A DNA stretch of 64,000 nucleotides, from positions 24,315 through 88,314 of the forward strand of contig NZ_AJXU01000080.1 in assembly GCF_000264315.1 (NCBI RefSeq), given 5' to 3'. Below the pieces are notes generated by a model that ran no database searches, was not told the DNA's origin, and was given only the letters and a program-made list of their open reading frames with translations. Origin of the DNA: Rhodanobacter fulvus Jip2 (GTDB taxonomy: Bacteria > Pseudomonadota > Gammaproteobacteria > Xanthomonadales > Rhodanobacteraceae). The translations under genes and the position numbers were made by a program. This document shows, piece by piece, positions 17,139 through 28,963 of the stretch (the stretch's first letter is position 1; every line of letters begins with the position of its first letter).

Positions 17139-18404
17139 ATGCTTGTCTTGCGTTCGGTGCCGCTGGGTACCGCGTGTCTGTTGTATGCGTCGCTGCTGGG
17201 TGCCGCGCCCGTTTCCGAACCGTCGCCGATGGCCGCCGCGCCACTGCGCGCGGCGTTGCACACCGTCTGGCAGGCCAGCCCCGAGGTACAGGCGGCGCGG
17301 GCCGAGCGGGAGGCCGCGCGTGCCCATGCGCAGGCCGCGGCGCAGCCGCTGTACAACCCGGAGCTGTCGATGGAGGCGGAGAACGCCGACGTCGACCGGC
17401 GCGTGGCCGGGCTCAGCCTGGCGCTGGACCTGTCCGGCAAGCGCCGTGCCCGCGCCAGCCAGGGCGAGGCCGACGTGCAGGCCAGCGAGGCGGGCTATGC
17501 GATGCTGCGTCGCGATGTCGCCGCGCGCTGGCTGAAGGCCTGGTCCGGCGCGGCGCTGGCACAACGGCAAAGCGAGCTGGGCCGGCAGCGGCTGGGCTTG
17601 ATGCAACGTTTCGATGAGCTGGCCGCGCAGCGTCTGCAGGTGGGCGACGTCAGCAGTCCCGAGCGCGATCTGGCGGGTCTCGCACTGGCCGAGGCACAGA
17701 TGCAGCAGGCGTCGCTGATCGGACACGAAGCGGCTGCGCGTGCGGCCTTGGTGGCGATCGGCGGAGCGTCGTCGATAGCGCTGCCGTCGTTGCCGGAAGG
17801 CTTGCCGCCCTCCGTCGACAGTTTCGCGCCGCTGGCCGCCGATGCCTTGCCGGAACTGCAGCAGGCCCGCGCCCTGCAGCAAAGCGCTGAAGCCGGTGTA
17901 CAGATGGCACGCCGCGCGCGCGTGCCGGACCCCGCCGTGAGCCTGGTGGGCGGGCAGATCCACAGCGGGCCGCGCAGCGATCGGGTGATCGGCCTCAGCG
18001 TGTCGGTGCCGCTGCCCGTGCTCAACAGCGGCCGTGCCGAGGTGGCGGCCGCACGCGCCGAGGTCGAGGCTGCCGACGCGCGGCTGCGCTCGCGCCAGTT
18101 CGCGCAGCGCGCCGGCCTGCAGGAAGCGCAGGCGCGCTACGTCGCCTTGCGCGAGGCAGCGATGGCGTTCCGTGGTGGCCGCGCCGCCGCGTTCGGCGAT
18201 CGCACCGCCTTGCTGGAAAAGCTCTGGCGCGCGGGCGAGATCAGCACCTCCGATTACCTCACCCAGCTCAAGCAAAGCCTGGACACCGCGCTGTCCGGCC
18301 GCGAGCTGGAAAGCCAGGCCTGGCAGGCCTGGTTCGATTACCTCACCGCGGCGGGCCGTCTCACCGACTGGCTCGATGGCCGCACTCAGGATGCTTCCCG
18401 ATGA
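17139..18404 (+). CDS. czcC: Outer-membrane efflux protein, CzcC/TolC family
   Basis: A 421-residue outer membrane factor that gives the tripartite pump its exit duct. It begins with a signal peptide (MLVLRSVPLGTACLLYASLLGAAP) after CAGGAG, then shows two OEP repeats rich in Ala/Leu/Arg heptads, with the conserved YNPELSMEAEN near residue 75. No lipobox is visible. It overlaps czcB by 4 nt (ATGA), so the order C-B-A is that of the Cupriavidus czc operon. Confidence 0.88.
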   Translation: MLVLRSVPLGTACLLYASLLGAAPVSEPSPMAAAPLRAALHTVWQASPEVQAARAEREAARAHAQAAAQPLYNPELSMEAENADVDRRVAGLSLALDLSGKRRARASQGEADVQASEAGYAMLRRDVAARWLKAWSGAALAQRQSELGRQRLGLMQRFDELAAQRLQVGDVSSPERDLAGLALAEAQMQQASLIGHEAAARAALVAIGGASSIALPSLPEGLPPSVDSFAPLAADALPELQQARALQQSAEAGVQMARRARVPDPAVSLVGGQIHSGPRSDRVIGLSVSVPLPVLNSGRAEVAAARAEVEAADARLRSRQFAQRAGLQEAQARYVALREAAMAFRGGRAAAFGDRTALLEKLWRAGEISTSDYLTQLKQSLDTALSGRELESQAWQAWFDYLTAAGRLTDWLDGRTQDASR

Positions 18405-19579
18405 TGACCATATTTCTACGCCTGCTGGCCTGTAGGAGCGCACCCAGTGCGCGAACCACGTCACCGCGTCGCCGCGCGTTTTCGCGCACAGGGTGCGCTC
18501 CTACAGGTTTCCTGCTGGGGTTGGCCTTGTTTGCGGCGCTGGCTTGCGCCATGCCCGTGCACGCCGCCGAGGAAGACCCACTGACGCTGGACGCGGCGAC
18601 GATCAAGGAGGTCGGCATCGCCGTCGACAAGCTGGCCCTGCGCACCCTTGCCGATGAACTGAAAGCGCCCGGCGAAGTGCGCGCCGACGCTTATTCCACC
18701 GTGCTGGTGTCGCCGCGGGTGGCGTCGCAGGTGCTGGCGCGCAAGGCGCGGCTGGGCGACGTGGTGAAGGCGGGTCAGCCGCTGGTGGTGCTGTCCAGCG
18801 TGCAGGTGGCCGAGACCCAGGGTGCGTTGATCGTGGCCGAGCAGGACTGGCAGCGCATCGCCGCGCTGGGGCCGCAGGCGGTGTCGGCGCGGCGCTACAA
18901 CGAGGCGAAAGTGCAGCGCGATCAGGCGCGCGCCAAGCTGCGTGCGTACGGCCTTTCGGACGGCCAGATCGGCGCCTTGCTGCACAAGGGTTCGGCCGGC
19001 GCCGATGGCAGTTTCGAGTTGTTGGCGCCCACCGCCGGGCGCATCACTACCGATGAATTCCTGCTTGGCGAACGGGTGGGGCCGGGCCGCGCGCTGTTCA
19101 CCCTGGTCGAGGAAGACACGGTGTGGGTGGTGGCGCAGATGGCGCCGGCCGAGGCCGAGCGGACCAAGCCCGGCGGCAGCGCACGCGTCCTCGTGCACGA
19201 CAACGCCATCGCCGGCACCGTGATCGGCCGCTCGCACCAGACCGATGAACGCACCCGCACGGTTCCCGTGCGCATCGAAGTGGACAACCGCAAGGATCTG
19301 CTGCACCCGGGCGAGTTGGTGGAAGTGCGCCTCGCGGTCGGCGGCAGCACGCAGCAACTGGCGCTGCCGGATGAGGCGATCGTGCTGTTGCAGAACCAGT
19401 CCACCGTGTTTGTGGCCAAGGGCAATGGCCGCTTCGAACCGGTGGCGGTGATGACGGGCGACACCCGCGAAGGCTGGACGGTGATCGCCCAGGGCCTCAA
19501 GCCCGGCGACCGCTACGTGCGCAAGGGCGCGTTCGCGCTGAAGGCGCGGTTGCTGCGCTCGCAGTTGGGAGAACACTGA
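18401..19579 (+). CDS. czcB: Heavy-metal efflux RND periplasmic adaptor, CzcB family
   Basis: A 392-residue membrane-fusion protein joining the RND pump to the outer-membrane duct. Recognisable parts: barrel-sandwich half motif VLVSPRVASQVLARKARLGDVVKAGQPL, a short helical hairpin, then ELLAPTAGRITTDEFLLGERVG and a beta-barrel with GELVEVRLAVGG. The N-terminus is odd: codons 11-35 are a 75-bp palindromic repeat, which inserts an Arg-rich stretch before the hydrophobic core FLLGLALFAALACA and the VHA cleavage site. Export should still be possible with a long n-region, or translation may start after the repeat. It overlaps czcA by one base. Confidence 0.88.
   Translation: MMTIFLRLLACRSAPSARTTSPRRRAFSRTGCAPTGFLLGLALFAALACAMPVHAAEEDPLTLDAATIKEVGIAVDKLALRTLADELKAPGEVRADAYSTVLVSPRVASQVLARKARLGDVVKAGQPLVVLSSVQVAETQGALIVAEQDWQRIAALGPQAVSARRYNEAKVQRDQARAKLRAYGLSDGQIGALLHKGSAGADGSFELLAPTAGRITTDEFLLGERVGPGRALFTLVEEDTVWVVAQMAPAEAERTKPGGSARVLVHDNAIAGTVIGRSHQTDERTRTVPVRIEVDNRKDLLHPGELVEVRLAVGGSTQQLALPDEAIVLLQNQSTVFVAKGNGRFEPVAVMTGDTREGWTVIAQGLKPGDRYVRKGAFALKARLLRSQLGEH
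18431..18505. repeat. 75-bp TGTAGGAGCGCACCC palindrome inside czcB
   Basis: TGTAGGAGCGCACCCAGTGCGCGAA and its complement (one mismatch) form 25-bp arms around a 25-nt centre, totalling exactly 25 codons and starting precisely at codon 11. This REP-like family is common in pseudomonads and xanthomonads, normally between genes. A single arm occurs at 63829-63855. Confidence 0.9.
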
Positions 19580-22500
19580 TGCTGGAACGATTGGTCGCCC
19601 TCTCGTTGCGCTACAAGGTCCTGGTGCTGATCGTGTTCGCGGTGATCGGTTTTCTCGGCTTCCAGGCCGTACGCCAGTTGCCGATCGACGCGTTTCCCGA
19701 TGTCACCCCGGTACAGGTCAACGTGTATACCGAAGCGGCCGGCCTCGCCGCGGAAGACGTGGAACTGTTGCTGACCACACCGGTGGAGTCGGCGCTGGCC
19801 GGCCTGCCCAAGGTGGAGGAAATACGTTCGGTCAGCCTGTTCGGGTTGTCGTACGTGTCGGTGAACTTCGACGACAGTATGGACGTCTATTTCGCCCGCC
19901 AGCTGGTCAACGAGCGCCTGCAGCAAGTGGGCGACCGATTGCCGGCCGGTTATGGAAAGCCGGAGATGGGGCCAAACGTCTCCGGTCTCGGTCAGGTGTT
20001 CTGGTACACGGTGGAGCGCGCCGACGACACACGGACGGATGCGCCCAGCGACATGGACCTGCGCACCCTGCAGGACTGGAATATCCGGCTGATCCTGCGC
20101 ACCGCGCCGGGCGTCGATGACGTCACCTCGTGGGGCGGGCAGGAGAAGCAGTACCAGGTGCGCGTGAACCCGATGAAGCTGATCGCCCATCAGCTCGGTT
20201 TCAAGGAGGTGATCGAGGCGCTGCAGGCGAACAACGCGCAGGTCGGTGGCAACTTCATCGACGTGGGCCGCGAGCAATACCTGGTGCGCGGGCTGGGCCT
20301 GATCCGCAACGCGAAGGACCTGGGCAACATCGTGCTGAAGACCGACGACGGCACGCCGGTCTACGTGCGCGACGTGGCCACCATCGTCGAGGCGGGCGCA
20401 CCGCGTACCGGCGCGGTGACCCGTGACGGCAAGGAGGTGGTGCTGGGCATGGCGCTAGCGCGCATCGGCGAAAACGCCAAGAGTGTGGTCGAGGCGGTCA
20501 AGGCCAAACTCGACACGGTGAAGTCGTCGTTGCCGCCGGGCGTGGTGGTGAAACCGGTGTACGAGCGCACCGAACTGGTCAACGCGTCGGTAGGTACGGC
20601 GGTGCGCGCGCTGGTCGAAGGTTCGATCCTGGTGGCGCTGGTGCTGTTCCTGTTCCTGGGCGAATTGCGCAGCGCGCTGGTCGTGGTGGTGGCGTTGCCG
20701 CTGGCGATGCTGATCGCCTTCATCTGCATGAATCAGGCGGGCCTGTCGGCCAACCTGATGTCGCTGGCCGGGCTGGCCATCGGCATCGGCATGATGGTGG
20801 ACGGCGCGGTGGTGATGGTGGAAAACGCCTACCGCATCATGGCCGAGCGCAAGGCGCTCGGCGGCCCGGTGGATCGCACGGCGGCGGTGCTGGAGGCGGC
20901 GCGCGAGGTGGCCCATCCGATCGCGTTCGCCATCCTGATCATCATCGTGGTGTTCCTGCCGCTGTTCAGCCTGCAGGGGCTGGAGGGCAAGATGTTCAAG
21001 CCAATGGCGTTCAACATCAGCTTCGCCATGGCCGGCTCGCTGGTGCTGGCGTTGACCCTGATTCCGGTGCTCTCCGCGCTGGTGCTGAAACCGAAGGAGG
21101 AAAAGGACACCCGGCTGGTGGCGTTCCTGAAACGCCACTACGCCACCGTGCTGACGTGGTCGCTGGCCCATCGCAAACGCGTGCTGGGCATCGCCGTGGG
21201 CCTGTTGCTGGGCAGCCTCGCGCTGTTCCCGTTCCTGGGCAAGGAGTTCATGCCCAACCTGAAAGAGGGCGCCATCATGTGGCGCGTCACCTCGATTCCG
21301 TCGGCGTCGCTGGACGAGTCGATCGATATCTCGCATCAGGTGTCGGCACTGATCAAGCAGAAGTTTCCCGAAGTGGAAACCACATTGGCAATGATCGGTC
21401 GCGCCGAGAAGGGCGAGACGGCGGATGTGAATTACATGGAGGTGTACACGCCGCTGAAGCCGAAGAGTGAGTGGCGCAAGGGCGCGACGCTGGAAAGTCT
21501 CGAAGAGGACATGCAGAAGGTCCTGACCGACGCCTTGCCCACGGCGGTGGTGAGCTACACCCAGCCGATCCAGATGCGCATCGAGGAACTGATCTCCGGC
21601 GTGCGCGCCACGCTGGCGCTGAAGATCTACGGCGACGACCTGGGCGAGCTGGACCGGCTCAGCGCCCGCATCAAGAACGTGCTGGCCGGCGTGCCTGGCG
21701 TGGCCGATCTGGCACTCGAAGCGAACCTGGGCAAGCCGCAGATCCGCATCCAGGTGGATCGCGATGCGCTGGCCCGCTACGGCCTGAACGCCGACGACGT
21801 GCTGGCGGTGGTGAAGAACGGCATCGGCGGCGAGCCGGTGACGACCCTGCTCGATGGCGTGAAGCGCTTCGATATCGCGGTGCGGCTGGACGATGCGGAC
21901 AAGGCCGACCTCTCGGCGATCCGGCGCATCCCGATCCGCACATCGAGCGGCGCGCTGGTGCAGTTGGCGCAGGTGGCCGTGGTCGACGAGGCGGAAGGCT
22001 ATGCGTTCATCCGCCGCGAGCAGCTGCAGCGCTACGCGGTGATCCAGATGGACGTGCGCGGGCGCGACATCGACGGTTTCGTCAACGAGGCCAATGCGGC
22101 GATCGCGCAGCAGGTGACGCTGCCGACCGGCTATTACCGCGAGTGGGGCGGTGCGTTCGAGAATCAGCAGCGCGCGTTGAAGCGGCTGTCGCTGATCGTG
22201 CCGGCCACGATCTTCTTCATCTTCGTCTTGCTGTACACCGCGTTCAATTCGGTGAAACACGCGGCGTTGATTCTCGCCAATGTGCCGTTCGCCACCATCG
22301 GCGGGCTGCTTGGGCTGGCGCTTACCGGGCAATACCTGTCGGTGCCGTCGGCGATCGGTTTCATCGCGGTGTTCGGCGTGGCGATGTTGAACGGCATCGT
22401 GCTGGTGAGTTTCTTGAACGAGCAGCGCGGGAAGGGATTGGCCGTGCGTGATGCGGTGATCCGCGGCACCGCGCTGCGTTTGCGGCCGGTGCTGATGACC

Positions 22501-22689
22501 GCCAGCGTGGCGATCCTGGGGCTGGTGCCGATGCTGCTGTCCAGTGGCGTGGGTGCGGAAACCCAGCGCCCGCTGGCCACCGTGGTGGTCGGTGGCCTGA
22601 TCACCTCGACCATGCTGACCCTGATCCTGCTGCCGGTGCTGTACGACTGGATCGAGGAGCGTGCGGCACGTCGGCACGAAGGTGGATGA
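19579..22689 (+). CDS. czcA: Heavy-metal efflux RND transporter, CzcA/HME family
   Basis: A 1036-residue inner-membrane proton-driven pump with the usual 1+5+1+5 helix layout and two large periplasmic loops. The TM4 relay reads LAIGIGMMVDGAVVMVENAY: the second Asp and the Glu of the CzcA triad (D408, E415) are present, but the first (D402, within DFG) is replaced. This places it nearer the HME3/HME4-like groups than classical Zn/Co/Cd HME1 pumps. The substrate is therefore uncertain among divalent Zn/Cd/Co/Ni and Cu/Ag. The 1-nt overlap with czcB and the 15-bp hairpin after its stop mark it as the last gene of the operon. Confidence 0.92.
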   Translation: MLERLVALSLRYKVLVLIVFAVIGFLGFQAVRQLPIDAFPDVTPVQVNVYTEAAGLAAEDVELLLTTPVESALAGLPKVEEIRSVSLFGLSYVSVNFDDSMDVYFARQLVNERLQQVGDRLPAGYGKPEMGPNVSGLGQVFWYTVERADDTRTDAPSDMDLRTLQDWNIRLILRTAPGVDDVTSWGGQEKQYQVRVNPMKLIAHQLGFKEVIEALQANNAQVGGNFIDVGREQYLVRGLGLIRNAKDLGNIVLKTDDGTPVYVRDVATIVEAGAPRTGAVTRDGKEVVLGMALARIGENAKSVVEAVKAKLDTVKSSLPPGVVVKPVYERTELVNASVGTAVRALVEGSILVALVLFLFLGELRSALVVVVALPLAMLIAFICMNQAGLSANLMSLAGLAIGIGMMVDGAVVMVENAYRIMAERKALGGPVDRTAAVLEAAREVAHPIAFAILIIIVVFLPLFSLQGLEGKMFKPMAFNISFAMAGSLVLALTLIPVLSALVLKPKEEKDTRLVAFLKRHYATVLTWSLAHRKRVLGIAVGLLLGSLALFPFLGKEFMPNLKEGAIMWRVTSIPSASLDESIDISHQVSALIKQKFPEVETTLAMIGRAEKGETADVNYMEVYTPLKPKSEWRKGATLESLEEDMQKVLTDALPTAVVSYTQPIQMRIEELISGVRATLALKIYGDDLGELDRLSARIKNVLAGVPGVADLALEANLGKPQIRIQVDRDALARYGLNADDVLAVVKNGIGGEPVTTLLDGVKRFDIAVRLDDADKADLSAIRRIPIRTSSGALVQLAQVAVVDEAEGYAFIRREQLQRYAVIQMDVRGRDIDGFVNEANAAIAQQVTLPTGYYREWGGAFENQQRALKRLSLIVPATIFFIFVLLYTAFNSVKHAALILANVPFATIGGLLGLALTGQYLSVPSAIGFIAVFGVAMLNGIVLVSFLNEQRGKGLAVRDAVIRGTALRLRPVLMTASVAILGLVPMLLSSGVGAETQRPLATVVVGGLITSTMLTLILLPVLYDWIEERAARRHEGG

Positions 22690-22696
22690 CCGTGGC

Positions 22697-22731
22697 GGAT
22701 GGCGACATGGCGCGCGGCCATGTCGCCATCC
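22697..22731. terminator. 15-bp perfect hairpin between czcA and amt
   Basis: GGATGGCGACATGGC and GCCATGTCGCCATCC flank GCGCG, filling the 51-nt gap between two convergent genes. No T tract follows, so it may be a structural rather than a canonical intrinsic terminator. Confidence 0.55.
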
Positions 22732-22740
22732 ACCGTCCAC

Positions 22741-24632
<1,892 letters not shown>

Positions 24633-24663
24633 TTTGGTCCCGATTCAATCCGGCCCGGTTCCC

Positions 24664-25136
24664 ATGCTCCGCGTCAGCCGTTTGACCGATTACGCCACGG
24701 TGGTGATGGCTTTCATCGCCACCCATCCCGACCACGTGCACAGCGCCGTGCAGATCGCCGAGGAAACGCGGCTGGAGCTGCCTACGGTGAGCAAGCTGCT
24801 GAAGACGCTGGGCCACGCGTCGCTGGTGGAATCGTTCCGCGGCGTCAACGGCGGCTACCGGCTGGCGCGCCCGGCCACCGAGATATCGCTGGCCGAAATC
24901 GTCGAGGCGCTGGAAGGCCCGCTGGGCATGACCGAATGCAGCATCGCCGAAGGCCAGTGCGACCGCGAGGCGCAATGCGGCGTGCGCGGCAGCTGGCAAC
25001 AGATCAACAACGTGCTGGACATCGCGCTGCGCGCGGTAAGCCTGGCCGACATGATGAAACCGCCGCCGCCGAAACGTCGCATCGCCATGCAGGTGATCGA
25101 GAGCGCGCCCATCCCCGCCGGCGCGGCCACCACGGA

Positions 25137-25140
<4 letters not shown>
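24664..25140 (+). CDS. Rrf2-family SUF regulator (IscR-like)
   Basis: A 158-residue winged-helix regulator. The DNA-binding half is [19 protein letters not shown] with [11 protein letters not shown], and three cysteines at 92, 99 and 105 ([15 protein letters not shown]) match the 2Fe-2S ligands of IscR, so occupancy of the cluster should report iron-sulfur demand. It heads the sufBCDS genes, overlaps sufB by ATGA, and is expected to repress its own promoter when clusters are plentiful, as described for the SUF-associated Rrf2 subgroup. Confidence 0.92.
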
Positions 25141-26615
<1,475 letters not shown>

Positions 26616-26623
26616 AGAATTCC

Positions 26624-26735
26624 CTTCTCCCTCCGGGAGAAGGTGCCCGAAGGGCGGATGAGGGTACGGGCTTGCACGGAAGTTTGCGCAAGCCCCGAAC
26701 CCTCTCCCCACCCCCTCTCCCAGCGGGAGAGGGGC
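26624..26735. repeat. CTTCTCCC/GGGAGAAG repeat between sufB and sufC
   Basis: CTTCTCCCTCCGGGAGAAGG hairpin, then GTGCCCGAAGGGCGGATGAGGGT, answered by ACCCTCTCCC and CTCTCCCAGCGGGAGAGG. It occupies nearly the whole 140-nt gap inside the operon. Confidence 0.85.
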
Positions 26736-26755
26736 TAAAGAAACCAGGAACAACC

Positions 26756-27520
26756 ATGCTGAAAATCGAAAACCTCCACGCCCGCGTCGAAGGCAAGGAA
26801 ATCCTCAAAGGCCTCAGCCTCGAAGTGAACGCGGGTGAAGTACACGCGATCATGGGCCCCAACGGCGCCGGCAAATCCACCCTCGGCAACGTGCTGAGTG
26901 GCCGCGATGGCTATGAAGTGACGGCCGGCACGGTCTCCTACAACGGCATCGACCTGCTCACGATGGTGCCGGAAGCGCGCGCGGCCGCCGGTGTGTTCCT
27001 GGCATTCCAGTACCCGGTGGAAATTCCCGGCGTCAACAACACCTATTTCCTGCGCGCCGCGTTGAACGCACAGCGCAAGGCGCGCGGCGAGAAGGAGCTC
27101 GATTCGATGCAGTTCCTGAAGCTGGTGCGCGAGAAGCTGAAGGTGATGCAGATCTCCGACGAGCTGCTGCATCGCGCCGTCAACGAGGGCTTCTCCGGCG
27201 GTGAAAAGAAGCGCAACGAGATCTTCCAGATGGCCGTGCTGGAGCCGCAGCTGGCGATCCTGGACGAGACCGACTCGGGCCTGGACATCGACGCGCTGAA
27301 ACACGTGGCCGACGGCGTCAACGCGCTGCGCTCGCCCGATCGCGCGTTCCTGATGATCACCCACTACCAGCGCCTGCTCGACTACGTGGTGCCCGACGTG
27401 GTGCACGTGCTGGCTGGCGGCCGCATCGTGGAAACCGGCGACAAGTCGCTGGCGCTGGAGCTGGAAGCGCACGGCTACGCCGGCATCGCCGAGCGCCAGC
27501 CTGCGGGAGCCTCGGCATGA
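26756..27520 (+). CDS. sufC: SUF system ABC-type ATPase SufC
   Basis: A 254-residue ABC ATPase that powers conformational change in SufBC2D. Walker A is GPNGAGKST, the signature is FSGGEKKRNEI, and Walker B reads LAILDETDSGLD, with the Asp-Glu-Thr-Asp variant characteristic of SufC. The switch His is in MITHYQRLL. ATG at 26756 follows GAAACCAGGAACAACC. It overlaps sufD by ATGA. Confidence 0.96.
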   Translation: MLKIENLHARVEGKEILKGLSLEVNAGEVHAIMGPNGAGKSTLGNVLSGRDGYEVTAGTVSYNGIDLLTMVPEARAAAGVFLAFQYPVEIPGVNNTYFLRAALNAQRKARGEKELDSMQFLKLVREKLKVMQISDELLHRAVNEGFSGGEKKRNEIFQMAVLEPQLAILDETDSGLDIDALKHVADGVNALRSPDRAFLMITHYQRLLDYVVPDVVHVLAGGRIVETGDKSLALELEAHGYAGIAERQPAGASA

Positions 27521-28821
27521 GCGAGCCGGCACTGCTGCCGCTGGTCGCCTCGCTGGTCGACGCGCCGCTGCCCGTCAGCGGCATCGCCTGGCTGGATGCG
27601 ATGCGGCGCGACAACCACGAGATCTTCGTCGCCGGCGGCTTGCCGCTGGCGCGGGTGGAAGCGTGGAAATACACCGCCCTGCGCGGCCTGGCGCGACGGC
27701 CATTCGTCGATGGCGACGAGGCTGCATTGACGCGCGCGGTCGATCCTTCGGCGCTGGCGTTGCCCGGTGTCGATGGGGCGCGGCTGGTGTTCGTCAATGG
27801 CGCGTTTCGTGCCGACCTGTCCGCCCTGGATGCCTTGCCGGCCGGCCTCACGTTGCAACCGCTGTCGCAGGCGTTGCATGCCGATCCGGACCCGTTGCGT
27901 TTCGTGCTGTCGCGTCGGCATTACGAAGCCGACGAGGCGTTCACCCAGATCAACGCGGCCCATGCCCGCGACGGCGCCGTGCTGAGGGTGGCCGACGGCG
28001 TGAAGATCGACGCGCCGTTGCATCTGGTCTTCCTGGGCGCGCCCGCCGAGGGCGACCTGGCCTGGCACCTGCGCAACGTGATCGAACTGGGCGAGGGCGC
28101 CACGCTGACACTGGTCGAGCATCATCTGGCCAGCGGCGAGCAAGCGCATCTTTCCACCGTGGTGGGCGACATCGAATTGCGCGAAGGCGCGCACCTGCAT
28201 CACACCGTGCTGCAGCAGGCCGCCAGCGGCGCCAGCCTGATCCGCCGCACCAGCTTGCGCCTGCACGCACGCGCCCACGCCACGCTGCATCTGGCCGAAC
28301 TGGGTGGCGCGCTGGTGCGGCACGACCTGCGTGCGGAACTGATCGGCGATGGCGCGCAACTGGAAACCCGCGGCGTGTTCATGCCGCACGGCCGCCAGCA
28401 TGTGGACACGCAACTGGCGATCCGCCACCAGGCGCTGAACACCGCCTCCAGCTCGACCTGGCGCGGCGTGGCCAGCGATCGCGCCCGCGGTGTGTTCCGC
28501 GGCGCCATTGTGGTGGCGCCGGGCGCCGACGGCAGCGACGCCAACCTCAGCAACAAGAACCTGCTGCTGTCCGGCAGCGCCGAGATCGACACCAAACCCG
28601 AGCTCGAGATCTACGCCGACGAGGTGAAGGCCGCGCACGGCGCCACCGTCGGCCAGCTCGACGAGCGTTCGCTGTTCTACCTGCGTTCGCGCGGCATTCC
28701 GCTGGCCGAGGCACGCGCGCTGCTGACCGCCGCCTTCTGCCGCGCGGTGCTGGACGATCTGCCGAATGAGGCGTTGCGCGAGCATCTTTCGTCGCTGCTG
28801 ATCGACCAGCTCCCTGCTTGA
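27517..28821 (+). CDS. sufD: Fe-S cluster assembly protein SufD
   Basis: A 434-residue SufD, the partner of SufB in SufBC2D, needed for iron entry. It has the helical N-terminus, the long right-handed beta-helix (about 150-380, for example FMPHGRQHVDTQLAIRH) and the C-terminal helices DERSLFYLRSRGIPLAEARA shared with SufB. Position, 4-nt overlap with sufC and this motif support the call. It is followed by a long repeat before sufS. Confidence 0.93.
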   Translation: MSEPALLPLVASLVDAPLPVSGIAWLDAMRRDNHEIFVAGGLPLARVEAWKYTALRGLARRPFVDGDEAALTRAVDPSALALPGVDGARLVFVNGAFRADLSALDALPAGLTLQPLSQALHADPDPLRFVLSRRHYEADEAFTQINAAHARDGAVLRVADGVKIDAPLHLVFLGAPAEGDLAWHLRNVIELGEGATLTLVEHHLASGEQAHLSTVVGDIELREGAHLHHTVLQQAASGASLIRRTSLRLHARAHATLHLAELGGALVRHDLRAELIGDGAQLETRGVFMPHGRQHVDTQLAIRHQALNTASSSTWRGVASDRARGVFRGAIVVAPGADGSDANLSNKNLLLSGSAEIDTKPELEIYADEVKAAHGATVGQLDERSLFYLRSRGIPLAEARALLTAAFCRAVLDDLPNEALREHLSSLLIDQLPA

Positions 28822-28830
28822 CGCTTTTAT

Positions 28831-28942
28831 CTCCTCCCCCTGCTTTGCAGGGGGAGGCTGGGAGGGGGTAACGCTTTTGATCTGAAGATCAAGATCAAGA
28901 GCAACCCCTCCCCAACCCTCCCCTGCAAAGCAGGGGAGGGAG
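28831..28942. repeat. Long CTCCCCCTGCTTTGCAGGGGGAG palindromic repeat
   Basis: CTCCTCCCCCTGCTTTGCAGGGGGAGGCTGGGAGGGG is mirrored by CCCCTCCCCAACCCTCCCCTGCAAAGCAGGGGAGGG. Each half is a hairpin and the two halves can also pair together. It fills the 142-nt gap between sufD and sufS. Confidence 0.88.
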
Positions 28943-28963
28943 CCACTCACGGAAACATCGAAG

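Noticed and set aside
20455..22740. A 761-codon open frame on the minus strand opposite czcA
   Set aside because: It is rich in His, Arg and Gln from reading GC-rich codons backwards, has no domain or ribosome site, and lies fully opposite a clear RND pump.
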